From an uncultured Acidimicrobiales bacterium (GTDB lineage: Bacteria; Actinomycetota; Acidimicrobiia; Acidimicrobiales; UBA10347): DNA of 64,000 nucleotides. The stretch covers positions 1 through 64,000 of the forward strand of contig CALKPY010000023.1 in assembly GCA_937991435.1 (NCBI GenBank). Direction: 5' to 3'. Of the stretch, positions 30,431 to 38,509 are shown in pieces. The position numbers were made by a program, and so were the translations under genes. The notes under the pieces are model-generated. The model did no database searches and was not told the DNA's origin. It saw nothing but the letters and a program-made list of their open reading frames with translations. The stretch's first letter is position 1. Each line of letters starts with the position of its first letter.

Positions 30431-31072
30431 ATGGGCGTATTCGACTTCGTCAAAGACACCGGTTCAAAACTACTGAAGGGCGACAAGGACGAAAAGTTCG
30501 CCGCAGCGAGAGAGGCAGCCGAAACCGCCAAGCGCAAGGCGCAGACCAGCAGTACCGCAGGGAAGGCCCGCGAAACGGCCGCCAAAGCCAAGGCTGCAAG
30601 CTCGCGTCAGGCCGCCGAAGCAAAGAAAAAGGCTTCCGTTGCCAAAGACGCTGCGACAGAAAAGCAGACCGCAGCCCGCAAAGCCTTCAACGATCGCCGC
30701 AAAAACGCCAACAAAGCAGACGAACTCGAACAATATGTGGCCAAGCTCGGCCTTGGCGATGACATCGACGTTCGCTACGACGGCAGCACAGTGTTCTTGT
30801 CAGGCAGCGTCGCTGATCAGGCAACCGCCGAGCGGGTCGTTCTTGCCGTGGGAAACGTCGAGGGCGTTGAGCGAGTCGATGAAGATCTCGAAATCGCTCA
30901 ACCTGCAGACGCCGCCCAGATGTACACAGTCAAGGCCGGCGACAGCCTGTCGGCCATCGCCAAACAGGTCTACGGCGATGCCAATCGCTACAACGAGATT
31001 TTCGAAGCCAACCGACCAATGCTGAGCGACCCGAACCTCATCTATCCCGGTCAGGTCCTGCGGATCCCATAA
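30431..31072 (+). CDS. BON and LysM domain protein with Ala/Lys-rich N-terminal region
   Basis: LysM YTVKAGDSLSAIAKQVYGDANRYNEIFEANRPMLSDPNLIYPGQVLRIP; BON-like DIDVRYDGSTVFLSGSVADQATAERVVLAVGNVEGVERVDEDL. Confidence 0.92.
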   Translation: MGVFDFVKDTGSKLLKGDKDEKFAAAREAAETAKRKAQTSSTAGKARETAAKAKAASSRQAAEAKKKASVAKDAATEKQTAARKAFNDRRKNANKADELEQYVAKLGLGDDIDVRYDGSTVFLSGSVADQATAERVVLAVGNVEGVERVDEDLEIAQPADAAQMYTVKAGDSLSAIAKQVYGDANRYNEIFEANRPMLSDPNLIYPGQVLRIP

Positions 31073-31100
31073 CGACCAGCGCAACTGCAGATGTAATGGC

Positions 31101-31127
31101 GATCCCGCGGCAAGCTGCCGCGGGATC
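31101..31127. terminator. Perfect 12-bp inverted repeat between convergent genes, probable bidirectional terminator
   Basis: GATCCCGCGGCA-AGC-TGCCGCGGGATC between stops at 31072 (+) and 31154 (-); no strong T-tract. Confidence 0.6.
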
Positions 31128-31153
31128 TTCGCGTGTCGACCAGGCTTTCTCGA

Positions 31154-31753
31154 TCAGACGCGTGCGTTGCGAATTGCTTCGCCGTGCTTTGCCAGCAGCG
31201 CTTTGCGAACAGCATCGAGATCGGTCACGTCTGACGCCGCCGCTCCCCTAATCACCGCCAGTTGCACAATCGTGGTTCGGTCAGTGTCGAGTTCGTGCCA
31301 TGCAGCGTCGGCCGCCGCGGCGACGCGAGCGCTGGCGTTGAGTTCTTCGCTGCGAGTTTTCGAGATACGCAACGAGTACTTCGTGGCCGACCGGTTGGCA
31401 CCCGCGCTCGGCGCCACGTACGTGCCGTCTGGGCTTCCGCCCCACTTCCAACCGTGGTTGTTCGCCCACGTAGAGATCGTCAGATAGTGCACTGGCTTGC
31501 CGTTGTCGTTCGTCAGGTTCTCACGCCGCAGGGCGGCGGCAATTGCCTGGTAGCTGTTGCCGGCTGTGTCGGCAAAGAGAGCCTTGGCCCGCTTCTGCGT
31601 CGGAGACGTCGGCTCGATGTCAAGGCTGCGAGCTACTACGCCAACCGCTTCACGATCAAGTCCTACAAACTTGCTGATCTCGTTGATCGACTTACCTGCG
31701 TGCAACAAGACCGCAACGGTCGCCTTGTGGTCATCGGAAAGTGGTGTACCCAT
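31154..31753 (-). CDS. Hypothetical protein, probable helix-turn-helix DNA-binding
   Basis: LSDDHKATVAVLLHAGKSINEISKFVGLDREAVGVVARSL looks like an HTH; second HTH/recombinase-like stretch SYQAIAAALRRENLTNDNGKPVHYLTISTWANNHGW. Confidence 0.6.
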   Translation of the reverse strand: MGTPLSDDHKATVAVLLHAGKSINEISKFVGLDREAVGVVARSLDIEPTSPTQKRAKALFADTAGNSYQAIAAALRRENLTNDNGKPVHYLTISTWANNHGWKWGGSPDGTYVAPSAGANRSATKYSLRISKTRSEELNASARVAAAADAAWHELDTDRTTIVQLAVIRGAAASDVTDLDAVRKALLAKHGEAIRNARV

Positions 31754-31841
31754 TTGGTCAGAGTATGTGAACAGACAACGTATTTCAGACTGTTGGTTTC
31801 AGCCTCTTGCTGAGGTCACCAGCGCCGCGGCCACGGCCGCC

Positions 31842-32789
31842 TCAGCCGCTGAACACGAGTTGTGCAGCAGCGACATCTTCTAGTGCGGTTCCGACCGACT
31901 TGAACACGGTGATCTCGTCGTGGTCAGTGCGCCGTGTTGCTGGGCCTGAGACGAGGTCACGCAAGTCGCCCCGCAGGTCTGCGATCGAAATCACGCCGGC
32001 TTGTATCGGCTGCGCCAAATCACCTGCGAGGACTGCATCGTCAACCGTGTCAACCCACACGCTTCCCCGTCGGACGGCTTCATCGTCGGCTTCGCGCATT
32101 TCTTCGGCAAAGGACCCAATCAGATCGAGATGAGTTCCAGGCTGCAGTAGCTCGCCCTTGACAATTGGTTTCGTTGCCCCGGTCACACAACTGATCACGT
32201 GGGCTGTCGCCACAGCCGCATCGAGATCGGCTACAGCCGAAGCGGGCAGCCCACCCGCTAGAAGGGCTTTGGCCACCCGTTCTGCCTCGTCGGGTCGGCG
32301 ACCCCAGACCTCAACACGGCTGTAGGTTCGCACCGATGCGTGAGCTTCGGCGACCATTGGCGCGAGTGCCCCCGTTCCAACGACAAGCAGGCGGGTGACG
32401 TCGGTTCGGGCCAAGCGCTTCGCTGCGACGGCTGACGCCGCTGCGGTTCGCCGGGTCGTCAGCTCGTTCCCGTCGCACGCCCCCAACAGCGTGCCGTCAA
32501 TCGCACTGAACAGCAGTACACCCGCATTGACCATCGGCAGATCGCGCAGGCCATTGTCGGGAAAGAACGTCACGGCCTTAACAGCGATCACGTCTCCGAG
32601 GACCCAGCCCGGTTTGACGAGTAGAGCGGGAGCTCGCGACGATTGCGCCAACAGCCCAGGTGCGACGATCTCATGCACCGAGCGGCCCGGCGCTGCGGCA
32701 TTTGGATTGGCAACGACCACCTCGATCGCTTCGATCAGCGGCAGCCAGTCGAGCGCCGCCGCAACAGCCATGGAGTCATATGCACGCAT
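31842..32789 (-). CDS. Ornithine cyclodeaminase / mu-crystallin family protein
   Basis: GTLLGACDGNELTTRRTAAASAVAAKRLAR, LLVVGTGALAPMVAEAH, SCVTGATKPIVKGELLQPGTHLDLIGSF. Confidence 0.9.
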   Translation of the reverse strand: MRAYDSMAVAAALDWLPLIEAIEVVVANPNAAAPGRSVHEIVAPGLLAQSSRAPALLVKPGWVLGDVIAVKAVTFFPDNGLRDLPMVNAGVLLFSAIDGTLLGACDGNELTTRRTAAASAVAAKRLARTDVTRLLVVGTGALAPMVAEAHASVRTYSRVEVWGRRPDEAERVAKALLAGGLPASAVADLDAAVATAHVISCVTGATKPIVKGELLQPGTHLDLIGSFAEEMREADDEAVRRGSVWVDTVDDAVLAGDLAQPIQAGVISIADLRGDLRDLVSGPATRRTDHDEITVFKSVGTALEDVAAAQLVFSG

Positions 32790-32869
32790 AGCCGGACCCT
32801 AGGTCGCCGATACGGCGCTGACGTGACGACGGAACCGACGCCAGATCGCAACAGCACTACTGTCAGTCG

Positions 32870-34012
32870 ATGACCATTGCCCATTTCGACGTAGCGGTGA
32901 TCGGTGGAGGAATCGCAGGAGCGACCGCCGCATGCCACATCAGCAACACCCATCATGTTGCGCTTCTCGAACAAGAACGGGAGCTCGCGTTTCACACCAC
33001 CTCGCGGTCCGCGGCGATCTACTACGAAAACGACGGCGACCTCTTCCAGCGTCTCAACCGCGCATCACATGAATTCTTGCTTACCGACCATGACGAGCTC
33101 TCGGCGCCTTTGCTTGCATCTTTGGGCGTGTTCGACGTCGGCAACGCGACCATGCGTGATGCGATGTATGCCGATTATCTGGCCGGTGTACAGCTCACCC
33201 CCGCAATTCAATTCGTCGAAGGAAGCGCCGTCCGCGACCTCTGCCCTGTCTTGCGGCCCGAACAAGTGACTTGCGGTGTGTACGAACCCACCGCAGCATC
33301 AATCGATGCAATGGCGCTACACCAGCTGTATGTGCGACGGGCCAGCGACTCGGGCGCCGAGGTTCGACGCAATTCGCGCGTAACGCAGATCAGACGGTCC
33401 GGAGATCGCTTCGTGTTGACCGCGGGGGCGACAACCCTGACGGCCACCACCATTGTCAATGCCGCGGGTGCATGGGGCGATGTGATTGGTCAAATGGCCG
33501 GAGCGGCACCGCTGGGACTGACACCCATGCGCCGAACGGCGTTTACTGCCCGCGTTGACCAGTCCCCCGACAACTGGCCATTTGTCTATGCGCCGATCCC
33601 GGCGCTGCATTGTTACTTCAAGCCAGAAGCCGGCGATCAGTTGCTCTGCTCGCTCGCTGACGAGACTGCTTCAGATCCAGTCGACGCTCGACCCGAAGAG
33701 ATCGATGTGGCTGCCGCGATTGAACACATCAATACCATCACCACGCTGAACCTTCGCTCGGTCAGCACGACATGGGCCGGTTTGCGTACCTTTGCTCCGG
33801 ACCGTTCGCCGGTATGGGGCTGGGACGACAACGTCGAAGGCTTCTATTGGTTTGTCGGACAGGGCGGCTGGGGCATCGCCAGTTCGCCTGCCGCCGGCAT
33901 GATTGCCGCCGCCGCTATAAACAACGACGCGTTTCCCGAAGCGCTTGTGCACCAGGGAGTACGACCCGCCGATGTGACTCCCGATCGCCTTCGCGCGGGC
34001 CTCGCGAACTGA
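32870..34012 (+). CDS. FAD-dependent oxidoreductase (DAO/glycine oxidase-like)
   Basis: FDVAVIGGGIAGATAACHIS, NAAGAWGDVIGQMAGAAPLGLTPMRRTAF, GQGGWGIASSPAAG. Confidence 0.92.
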   Translation: MTIAHFDVAVIGGGIAGATAACHISNTHHVALLEQERELAFHTTSRSAAIYYENDGDLFQRLNRASHEFLLTDHDELSAPLLASLGVFDVGNATMRDAMYADYLAGVQLTPAIQFVEGSAVRDLCPVLRPEQVTCGVYEPTAASIDAMALHQLYVRRASDSGAEVRRNSRVTQIRRSGDRFVLTAGATTLTATTIVNAAGAWGDVIGQMAGAAPLGLTPMRRTAFTARVDQSPDNWPFVYAPIPALHCYFKPEAGDQLLCSLADETASDPVDARPEEIDVAAAIEHINTITTLNLRSVSTTWAGLRTFAPDRSPVWGWDDNVEGFYWFVGQGGWGIASSPAAGMIAAAAINNDAFPEALVHQGVRPADVTPDRLRAGLAN

Positions 34013-34056
34013 ACCGGAACTGTCGTCGAGCCCAATCGACATGGCACGCTTGTCTC

Positions 34057-34896
34057 ATGACCTATGAATGCTTCGACGTGACCGTTACGAACAAGGTTGC
34101 GCACCTGACCATGAGTCGACCAGACGAGTTGAACTCGATGACCCCGTCGTTCTGGCGCGAACTTCCTGAGATCGTCAATGCGCTCAGCGATGCAGGCGAA
34201 GCGCGGGCGATCGTGCTGGCGTCGACCGGTCGACACTTCTCGGCGGGCATGGACCTCGCCGTGTTCGGTGGCGGATCCCTTAGCCCTGATGACAAGGTCG
34301 AAGAAGGCCGACGCAACGCAAACTTTCGAGCACAAGCATTGCATCTGCAAGACACGTTCAGCTGCTTCGAACGTGCCCGTATGCCGGTGCTTGCCGCCGT
34401 CCAAGGCGGGTGCATTGGTGGTGCGGTCGACATGGTCACCGCAGCCGACATGCGTTATGCGACGGCCGACGCCTTTTTTTGTATTCAAGAAATCAACATC
34501 GGAATGACCGCCGACGTGGGCACCTTGCAACGACTTCCCAAGATCATCCCCGAGGGCGTGGCCCGAGAACTCGCATATACCGGTGACCGAATGCCCGCCG
34601 ACCGGGCGCGCGAAGTAGGGCTCGTCAACGAGATCTTCGCAACCCATGTCGACCTGCTCGCGGGCGTGACCGAGATCGCCGAACGCATTGCGTCGAAATC
34701 GCCCCTTGCAATTCATGGAACCAAAGAGTCGATCAACTTCACTCGCGACCACAGCGTGGCTGACTCGCTGAACTTCATTGCGACCTGGCAGACCGGCATG
34801 TTCCGTGCGCCCGACATGGTCAAGAGTTTCACGGCGATGCAAGACAAGAGCACACCCGAATACGACGACCTACCACCGGTCCGTCGAGGCCTGTAA
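34057..34896 (+). CDS. Enoyl-CoA hydratase/isomerase family (crotonase)
   Basis: VAHLTMSRPDELNSM, VLASTGRHFSAGMDLAVFG, AAVQGGCIGGAVDMVTAADMRYATADAFFCIQEINIGMTADVG. Confidence 0.93.
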   Translation: MTYECFDVTVTNKVAHLTMSRPDELNSMTPSFWRELPEIVNALSDAGEARAIVLASTGRHFSAGMDLAVFGGGSLSPDDKVEEGRRNANFRAQALHLQDTFSCFERARMPVLAAVQGGCIGGAVDMVTAADMRYATADAFFCIQEINIGMTADVGTLQRLPKIIPEGVARELAYTGDRMPADRAREVGLVNEIFATHVDLLAGVTEIAERIASKSPLAIHGTKESINFTRDHSVADSLNFIATWQTGMFRAPDMVKSFTAMQDKSTPEYDDLPPVRRGL

Positions 34897-34922
34897 TTGG
34901 TCAATCTCGAACCCGTCAAGGC

Positions 34923-35663
34923 TCAGTCAAGCAGAGTCGGGTCAGCACGCAATTCAGCGCGCACGGCGGCCTCCCAGAAGCCAATGAACTTCGTGCCATC
35001 CGATTTTGCTACTCGTTCGAGGAAGCTCGCTGGTAAGGCAGACCGCAAGGCGCCGTCACCCACCAACGCGCGCGCATGCCAGGCTCGCTGGCACCGTTGC
35101 TCGAGGGCCACGGCGCGCTGGTGAGCGGCTCGGCAGCTGGCTCCGAGCACAAATACACCGTGGCCGGCAAGCAGCGCGAGATCTGCGTTGCCCAGAGCAT
35201 CGATCACGCCGATCGCGGAACTCCCGTCGTTGACGGGGCCGCCATATTCGTCGATCAGAATCAACTCGCCGCCGCCAAGGGCTGAACTCTGGTCGAGGAC
35301 CGGCGGAACCTGGCCGATGTCGGCCCAAACCGTGCCGAACAACGGGTGGCTATGAACCGCCACCTGCACATCGGGTCTCGCTCGATGCAAGGCAAGGTGC
35401 AGCGGAATACCAAGTGGCGCTGGCCACTCGCCCTCGACAACCTTGCCCTCAAGGTCAATCACGATCACGTGTTCCGGCCGCAGCTCATCCCACTGCAAAA
35501 GCCAGGGATTACACCACAGCGTTCCGTCGCCGCGATTGATAGTTATGTGGCCTGCAAGGTGATCGTTGTAGCCCTCGCGCCACAGTGCTCGAGCAAGCAG
35601 CACCAACTCTTGAGGTCCACTGAGTTCCGGCATCAACATGTCAGGTGACGGCGCAAAGGTCAT
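34923..35663 (-). CDS. Class II aldolase/adducin family protein
   Basis: GHITINRGDGTLWCNPW, VAVHSHPLFGTVWA, LLAGHGVFVLGAS metal-binding His contexts. Confidence 0.9.
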   Translation of the reverse strand: MTFAPSPDMLMPELSGPQELVLLARALWREGYNDHLAGHITINRGDGTLWCNPWLLQWDELRPEHVIVIDLEGKVVEGEWPAPLGIPLHLALHRARPDVQVAVHSHPLFGTVWADIGQVPPVLDQSSALGGGELILIDEYGGPVNDGSSAIGVIDALGNADLALLAGHGVFVLGASCRAAHQRAVALEQRCQRAWHARALVGDGALRSALPASFLERVAKSDGTKFIGFWEAAVRAELRADPTLLD

Positions 35664-36856
35664 TGGGGCAACACAATCTCCGGAAGCGGGTGCCGATACA
35701 GCGCCGCCGCGTTCTCGCTACACATGGCTCGGAGTTCTGGGCCAGGCAGATCACCCCATGCCCGCTCGATGACTGTTTGCGTGTTCGGCCATGTGCCGTC
35801 GCCATGCGGGTAGTCGGTCTCGACACAGATGTTCTCGACGCCGATTGTGTGGCGGGTCGAAATTGTCGATGGATCATCGAGGGTGCAAAACCAGAAGTTG
35901 CGTCGAAGCACGTCAGACGGTCGTTCCCGCCATCCGAGGCCATAGCCGCTGCGGTCAATCAAGTTGTCAAGCCGGTCAATCAACATCGCCACCCAGCCAA
36001 TACCACCCTCAGACATTGCGATCTTGAGAGTCGGGTGTTTCAGCGGGTACTCGGACCACAACCATTCGGAGCACGCCGCCAGCGACAGCTGCCCAAACAT
36101 GGTGGCACCAAGCTGCATGGCAGGCCCGCCGGGCGGGATCGGGTGCATGCCCGAGCTTCCGACGTGCAGCGATATGACGGTGTCGGTGTCAGCGCAGGCT
36201 GCGATAATCGGGTCCCAAAAATCACGGTCCCACAGGCTTGGCATGCCAATGGCATGGGGCCGTTCGGGGAAGGTGACCGACACGAAACCGCGCTCCGCGT
36301 TGCGATGAATCTCGCGAACAGCTTCGTCGGCATCGCCGAGATACGTGATCGCTCCAGGAATCACGCGGGTTGGATGCGGCTCGTACCACTCAGTGAACAT
36401 CCAGTCGTTCCAAGCACGAACCGCGTCGATTCCTACGTCAACATCGTTGGCGGAGGCGAACACTCTTCCGCAAAACCCGGTAATCATCGACGGGAAGTTC
36501 AACATGGCCCAGATGCCACCAAGATCCATGTCGGCAATGCGAGCTTCGATGTCATAGCAACCGGGTCGCATTTGATCGAAACGGAACGGTTCGAGCTTGA
36601 CCGTCTCAGGTCGACGACCGGCAACCGCATTCATGCCGACTTGAGAGTACGTCTGACCTTCAAATGTCCACACCTGATGCCCCCGGTCGGTCTCGACTAG
36701 CTGCGGGCCACGGTCGCGTAGTCCCGGCTGCATGTACGTCGAGAAAAGGTGGGGAGGTTCAACTACGTGGTCGTCGACCGAGATCACCGTGTACTTGATG
36801 TCGGCCGCCGGGGGATCAGGCAGAAAGAGCTCGGTGTCTAGCGAATTCGTACTCAT
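35660..36856 (-). CDS. Amidohydrolase family 2 (ACMSD-like metal-dependent hydrolase)
   Basis: YTVISVDDHVVEPPHLF, VISLHVGSSG, KIAMSEGGIGWVAMLIDRLD, ICVETDYPHGDGTWPNT. Confidence 0.92.
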   Translation of the reverse strand: MSTNSLDTELFLPDPPAADIKYTVISVDDHVVEPPHLFSTYMQPGLRDRGPQLVETDRGHQVWTFEGQTYSQVGMNAVAGRRPETVKLEPFRFDQMRPGCYDIEARIADMDLGGIWAMLNFPSMITGFCGRVFASANDVDVGIDAVRAWNDWMFTEWYEPHPTRVIPGAITYLGDADEAVREIHRNAERGFVSVTFPERPHAIGMPSLWDRDFWDPIIAACADTDTVISLHVGSSGMHPIPPGGPAMQLGATMFGQLSLAACSEWLWSEYPLKHPTLKIAMSEGGIGWVAMLIDRLDNLIDRSGYGLGWRERPSDVLRRNFWFCTLDDPSTISTRHTIGVENICVETDYPHGDGTWPNTQTVIERAWGDLPGPELRAMCSENAAALYRHPLPEIVLPQ

Positions 36857-37050
36857 GCGTGGTACCCCCGGAGGTATGGAAGCACGGTGCGATAGCCCGC
36901 AGCGTGCAGTCCAGCGAGCAATGGTTCATAGGCATCGGGCGAGTCGGGGAACCCATGGAACATCACAATCGGATCACCATCGCCCGAGTCGTGCACACGC
37001 CATTGCTGCGCGCCTGTACCAATCGTTCGATAGTCGAGAATCTCAGGCAT
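36853..37050 (-). pseudogene. Truncated alpha/beta hydrolase (65 aa N-terminal fragment), ATGA-coupled to the amidohydrolase
   Basis: MPEILDYRTIGTGAQQWRVHDSGDGDPIVMFHGFPDSPDAYEPLLAGLHAAGYRTVLPYLRGYHA-stop: ends just after the HG oxyanion region, with no nucleophile elbow or catalytic His. Confidence 0.65.
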
Positions 37051-37078
37051 TGGGCGCTCCCCCGCTAGCTTGCTTGTG

Positions 37079-37807
37079 ATGGACCTGAGCAAGCACATTG
37101 ATCACGTTGCCGACGACAGTAGGCGATTTCTTGAGGTCGCGACCGAGCGACTCAACACGTCAATTGACCATCTCGCTCCATGGACTGTCGCCGATCTCGC
37201 ACGGCATCTCGGCGAGGTCTATGCGTTTGTCACGGCCAATGTGTGTGCGGCGACGACTGAAGTTTCGCACCCGGGCTCCGAAGGACAGCCGCCAGCGGCA
37301 ACCGAACTACTCACGTGGCTTGCCGAACGCCGTGATGCGCTGGTGGTTGCGTTGCAAGCAGCAGATCCGCAGTCCGCTATCTGGACCTTTGCCGGCGTCC
37401 GCGACGTAGCGTGGTGGTCGCGTCGTATGGCGAGCGAAACCGTCGTGCACCGATTCGATGTTGAACAAGCAGCCGATACGGCAACCGCGATAGACGGTGA
37501 CCTGGCCGCTGACGGCGTCGACGAATATGTCGAAGTCGGCTTGCGGTTCTCAAGCAGCCGACCAAACCGCTCCTACCCAGAAGCGACGTTGCATCTCCAT
37601 CGCACCGACGGCCCGGGCGAGTGGATGTTCACACGGGGATCAACAGAACACGAGGTCGTTGTCACTCGCGAACACGCCAAAGGTGACGCTGCTGTTCGTG
37701 GCTCGGCCAGCGATCTTTTGCTTTGGGTCTGGGGTCGCCCAGTCGACAATGTCGAGATCTTTGGTGACCACGCCGTCGCAGCCGCCTGGCAAGCAATCGC
37801 GCCGTGA
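37079..37807 (+). CDS. Maleylpyruvate isomerase / mycothiol-dependent DinB-like family protein
   Basis: LAPWTVADLARHLGEVYAF, WWSRRMASETVVHRFDVEQAAD, GSASDLLLWVWGR. Confidence 0.88.
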   Translation: MDLSKHIDHVADDSRRFLEVATERLNTSIDHLAPWTVADLARHLGEVYAFVTANVCAATTEVSHPGSEGQPPAATELLTWLAERRDALVVALQAADPQSAIWTFAGVRDVAWWSRRMASETVVHRFDVEQAADTATAIDGDLAADGVDEYVEVGLRFSSSRPNRSYPEATLHLHRTDGPGEWMFTRGSTEHEVVVTREHAKGDAAVRGSASDLLLWVWGRPVDNVEIFGDHAVAAAWQAIAP

Positions 37808-37846
37808 CATTGCCCGCGGTAATTGAGACGCTGTGATTGTGTCGCT

Positions 37847-37963
37847 GTGATCATTCCGTTCGCGCTGGCAACCATTGCGCTTTTCGGTCTCATCTTCTTT
37901 TGGCGCCTCGGTCGAGACATCGGTCGCTGGCGGGTAGAACGCGCCGAACAGCGAAACAAATGA
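37847..37963 (+). CDS. Small single-TM protein (38 aa), not in the supplied ORF track
   Basis: Read from sequence: GTG start, VIIPFALATIALFGLIFFWRLGRDIGRWRVERAEQRNK-stop. Confidence 0.4.
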   Translation: MIIPFALATIALFGLIFFWRLGRDIGRWRVERAEQRNK

Positions 37964-38006
37964 CTCCTGAGTAGTTCCTGCTACTCGTGCGGCGTCAGAT
38001 CGACTA

Positions 38007-38432
38007 CTACTCGTCGGCGATCAGGCGTTTGCCCATGCTCACGCATGCGTCGACGGTGTAGCCCAGCGATTCGTAAAACGCGAGCGCTTCGATGTTGCCG
38101 GCGCGGACCTGCAAATTGAGCTTGGGGCATTGCCGATCGAGCAACCATTGTTCGGCTTCAACCATGAGCTGGCGCGCTATACCCTGACGCTGATGCGCCG
38201 GGTCAACCGCGACGTAGTTGACCCAACCACGGTGGCCGTCATGGCCAACCATCACCGATGCGACGATCGCACCATCTGTGCCCTCAGCCACAAGCAACCC
38301 GTCAGAGCTGTCGACCAACTTGCGGTCGATGTCGAGCGATGGGTCGTTCCACGCACGAGTCAGCTCACAACGTTGCCATAGGGCGATAAGAGCCTCGCGG
38401 TCGGCTTCACCAAACGGACGCGTCACGTACAT
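38007..38432 (-). CDS. GNAT family N-acetyltransferase
   Basis: MYVTRPFGEADREALIALW, YVAVDPAHQRQGIARQLMVEAE, ALAFYESLGYTVD. Confidence 0.93.
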   Translation of the reverse strand: MYVTRPFGEADREALIALWQRCELTRAWNDPSLDIDRKLVDSSDGLLVAEGTDGAIVASVMVGHDGHRGWVNYVAVDPAHQRQGIARQLMVEAEQWLLDRQCPKLNLQVRAGNIEALAFYESLGYTVDACVSMGKRLIADE

Positions 38433-38457
38433 TGACACAGTCTGGCAAAACGGCAAA

Positions 38458-38487
38458 CGCCGGGCCATGCAAATGCAAGACCCGGCG
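38458..38487 (-). terminator. Hairpin downstream of glutamine synthetase
   Basis: CGCCGGG (38458-38464) pairs with CCCGGCG (38481-38487), between the glutamine synthetase stop (38510) and the GNAT start (38432). Confidence 0.45.
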
Positions 38488-38509
38488 CCCAACCGCAAAC
38501 ATTCATTAC

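Noticed and set aside
33844-34842. 332-aa minus-strand ORF
   Set aside because: Antisense to the FAD oxidoreductase and crotonase genes, both with clear motifs; high-GC shadow ORF.
35645-36700. 351-aa plus-strand ORF
   Set aside because: Antisense to the amidohydrolase; composition is Arg/His-rich with no motif.
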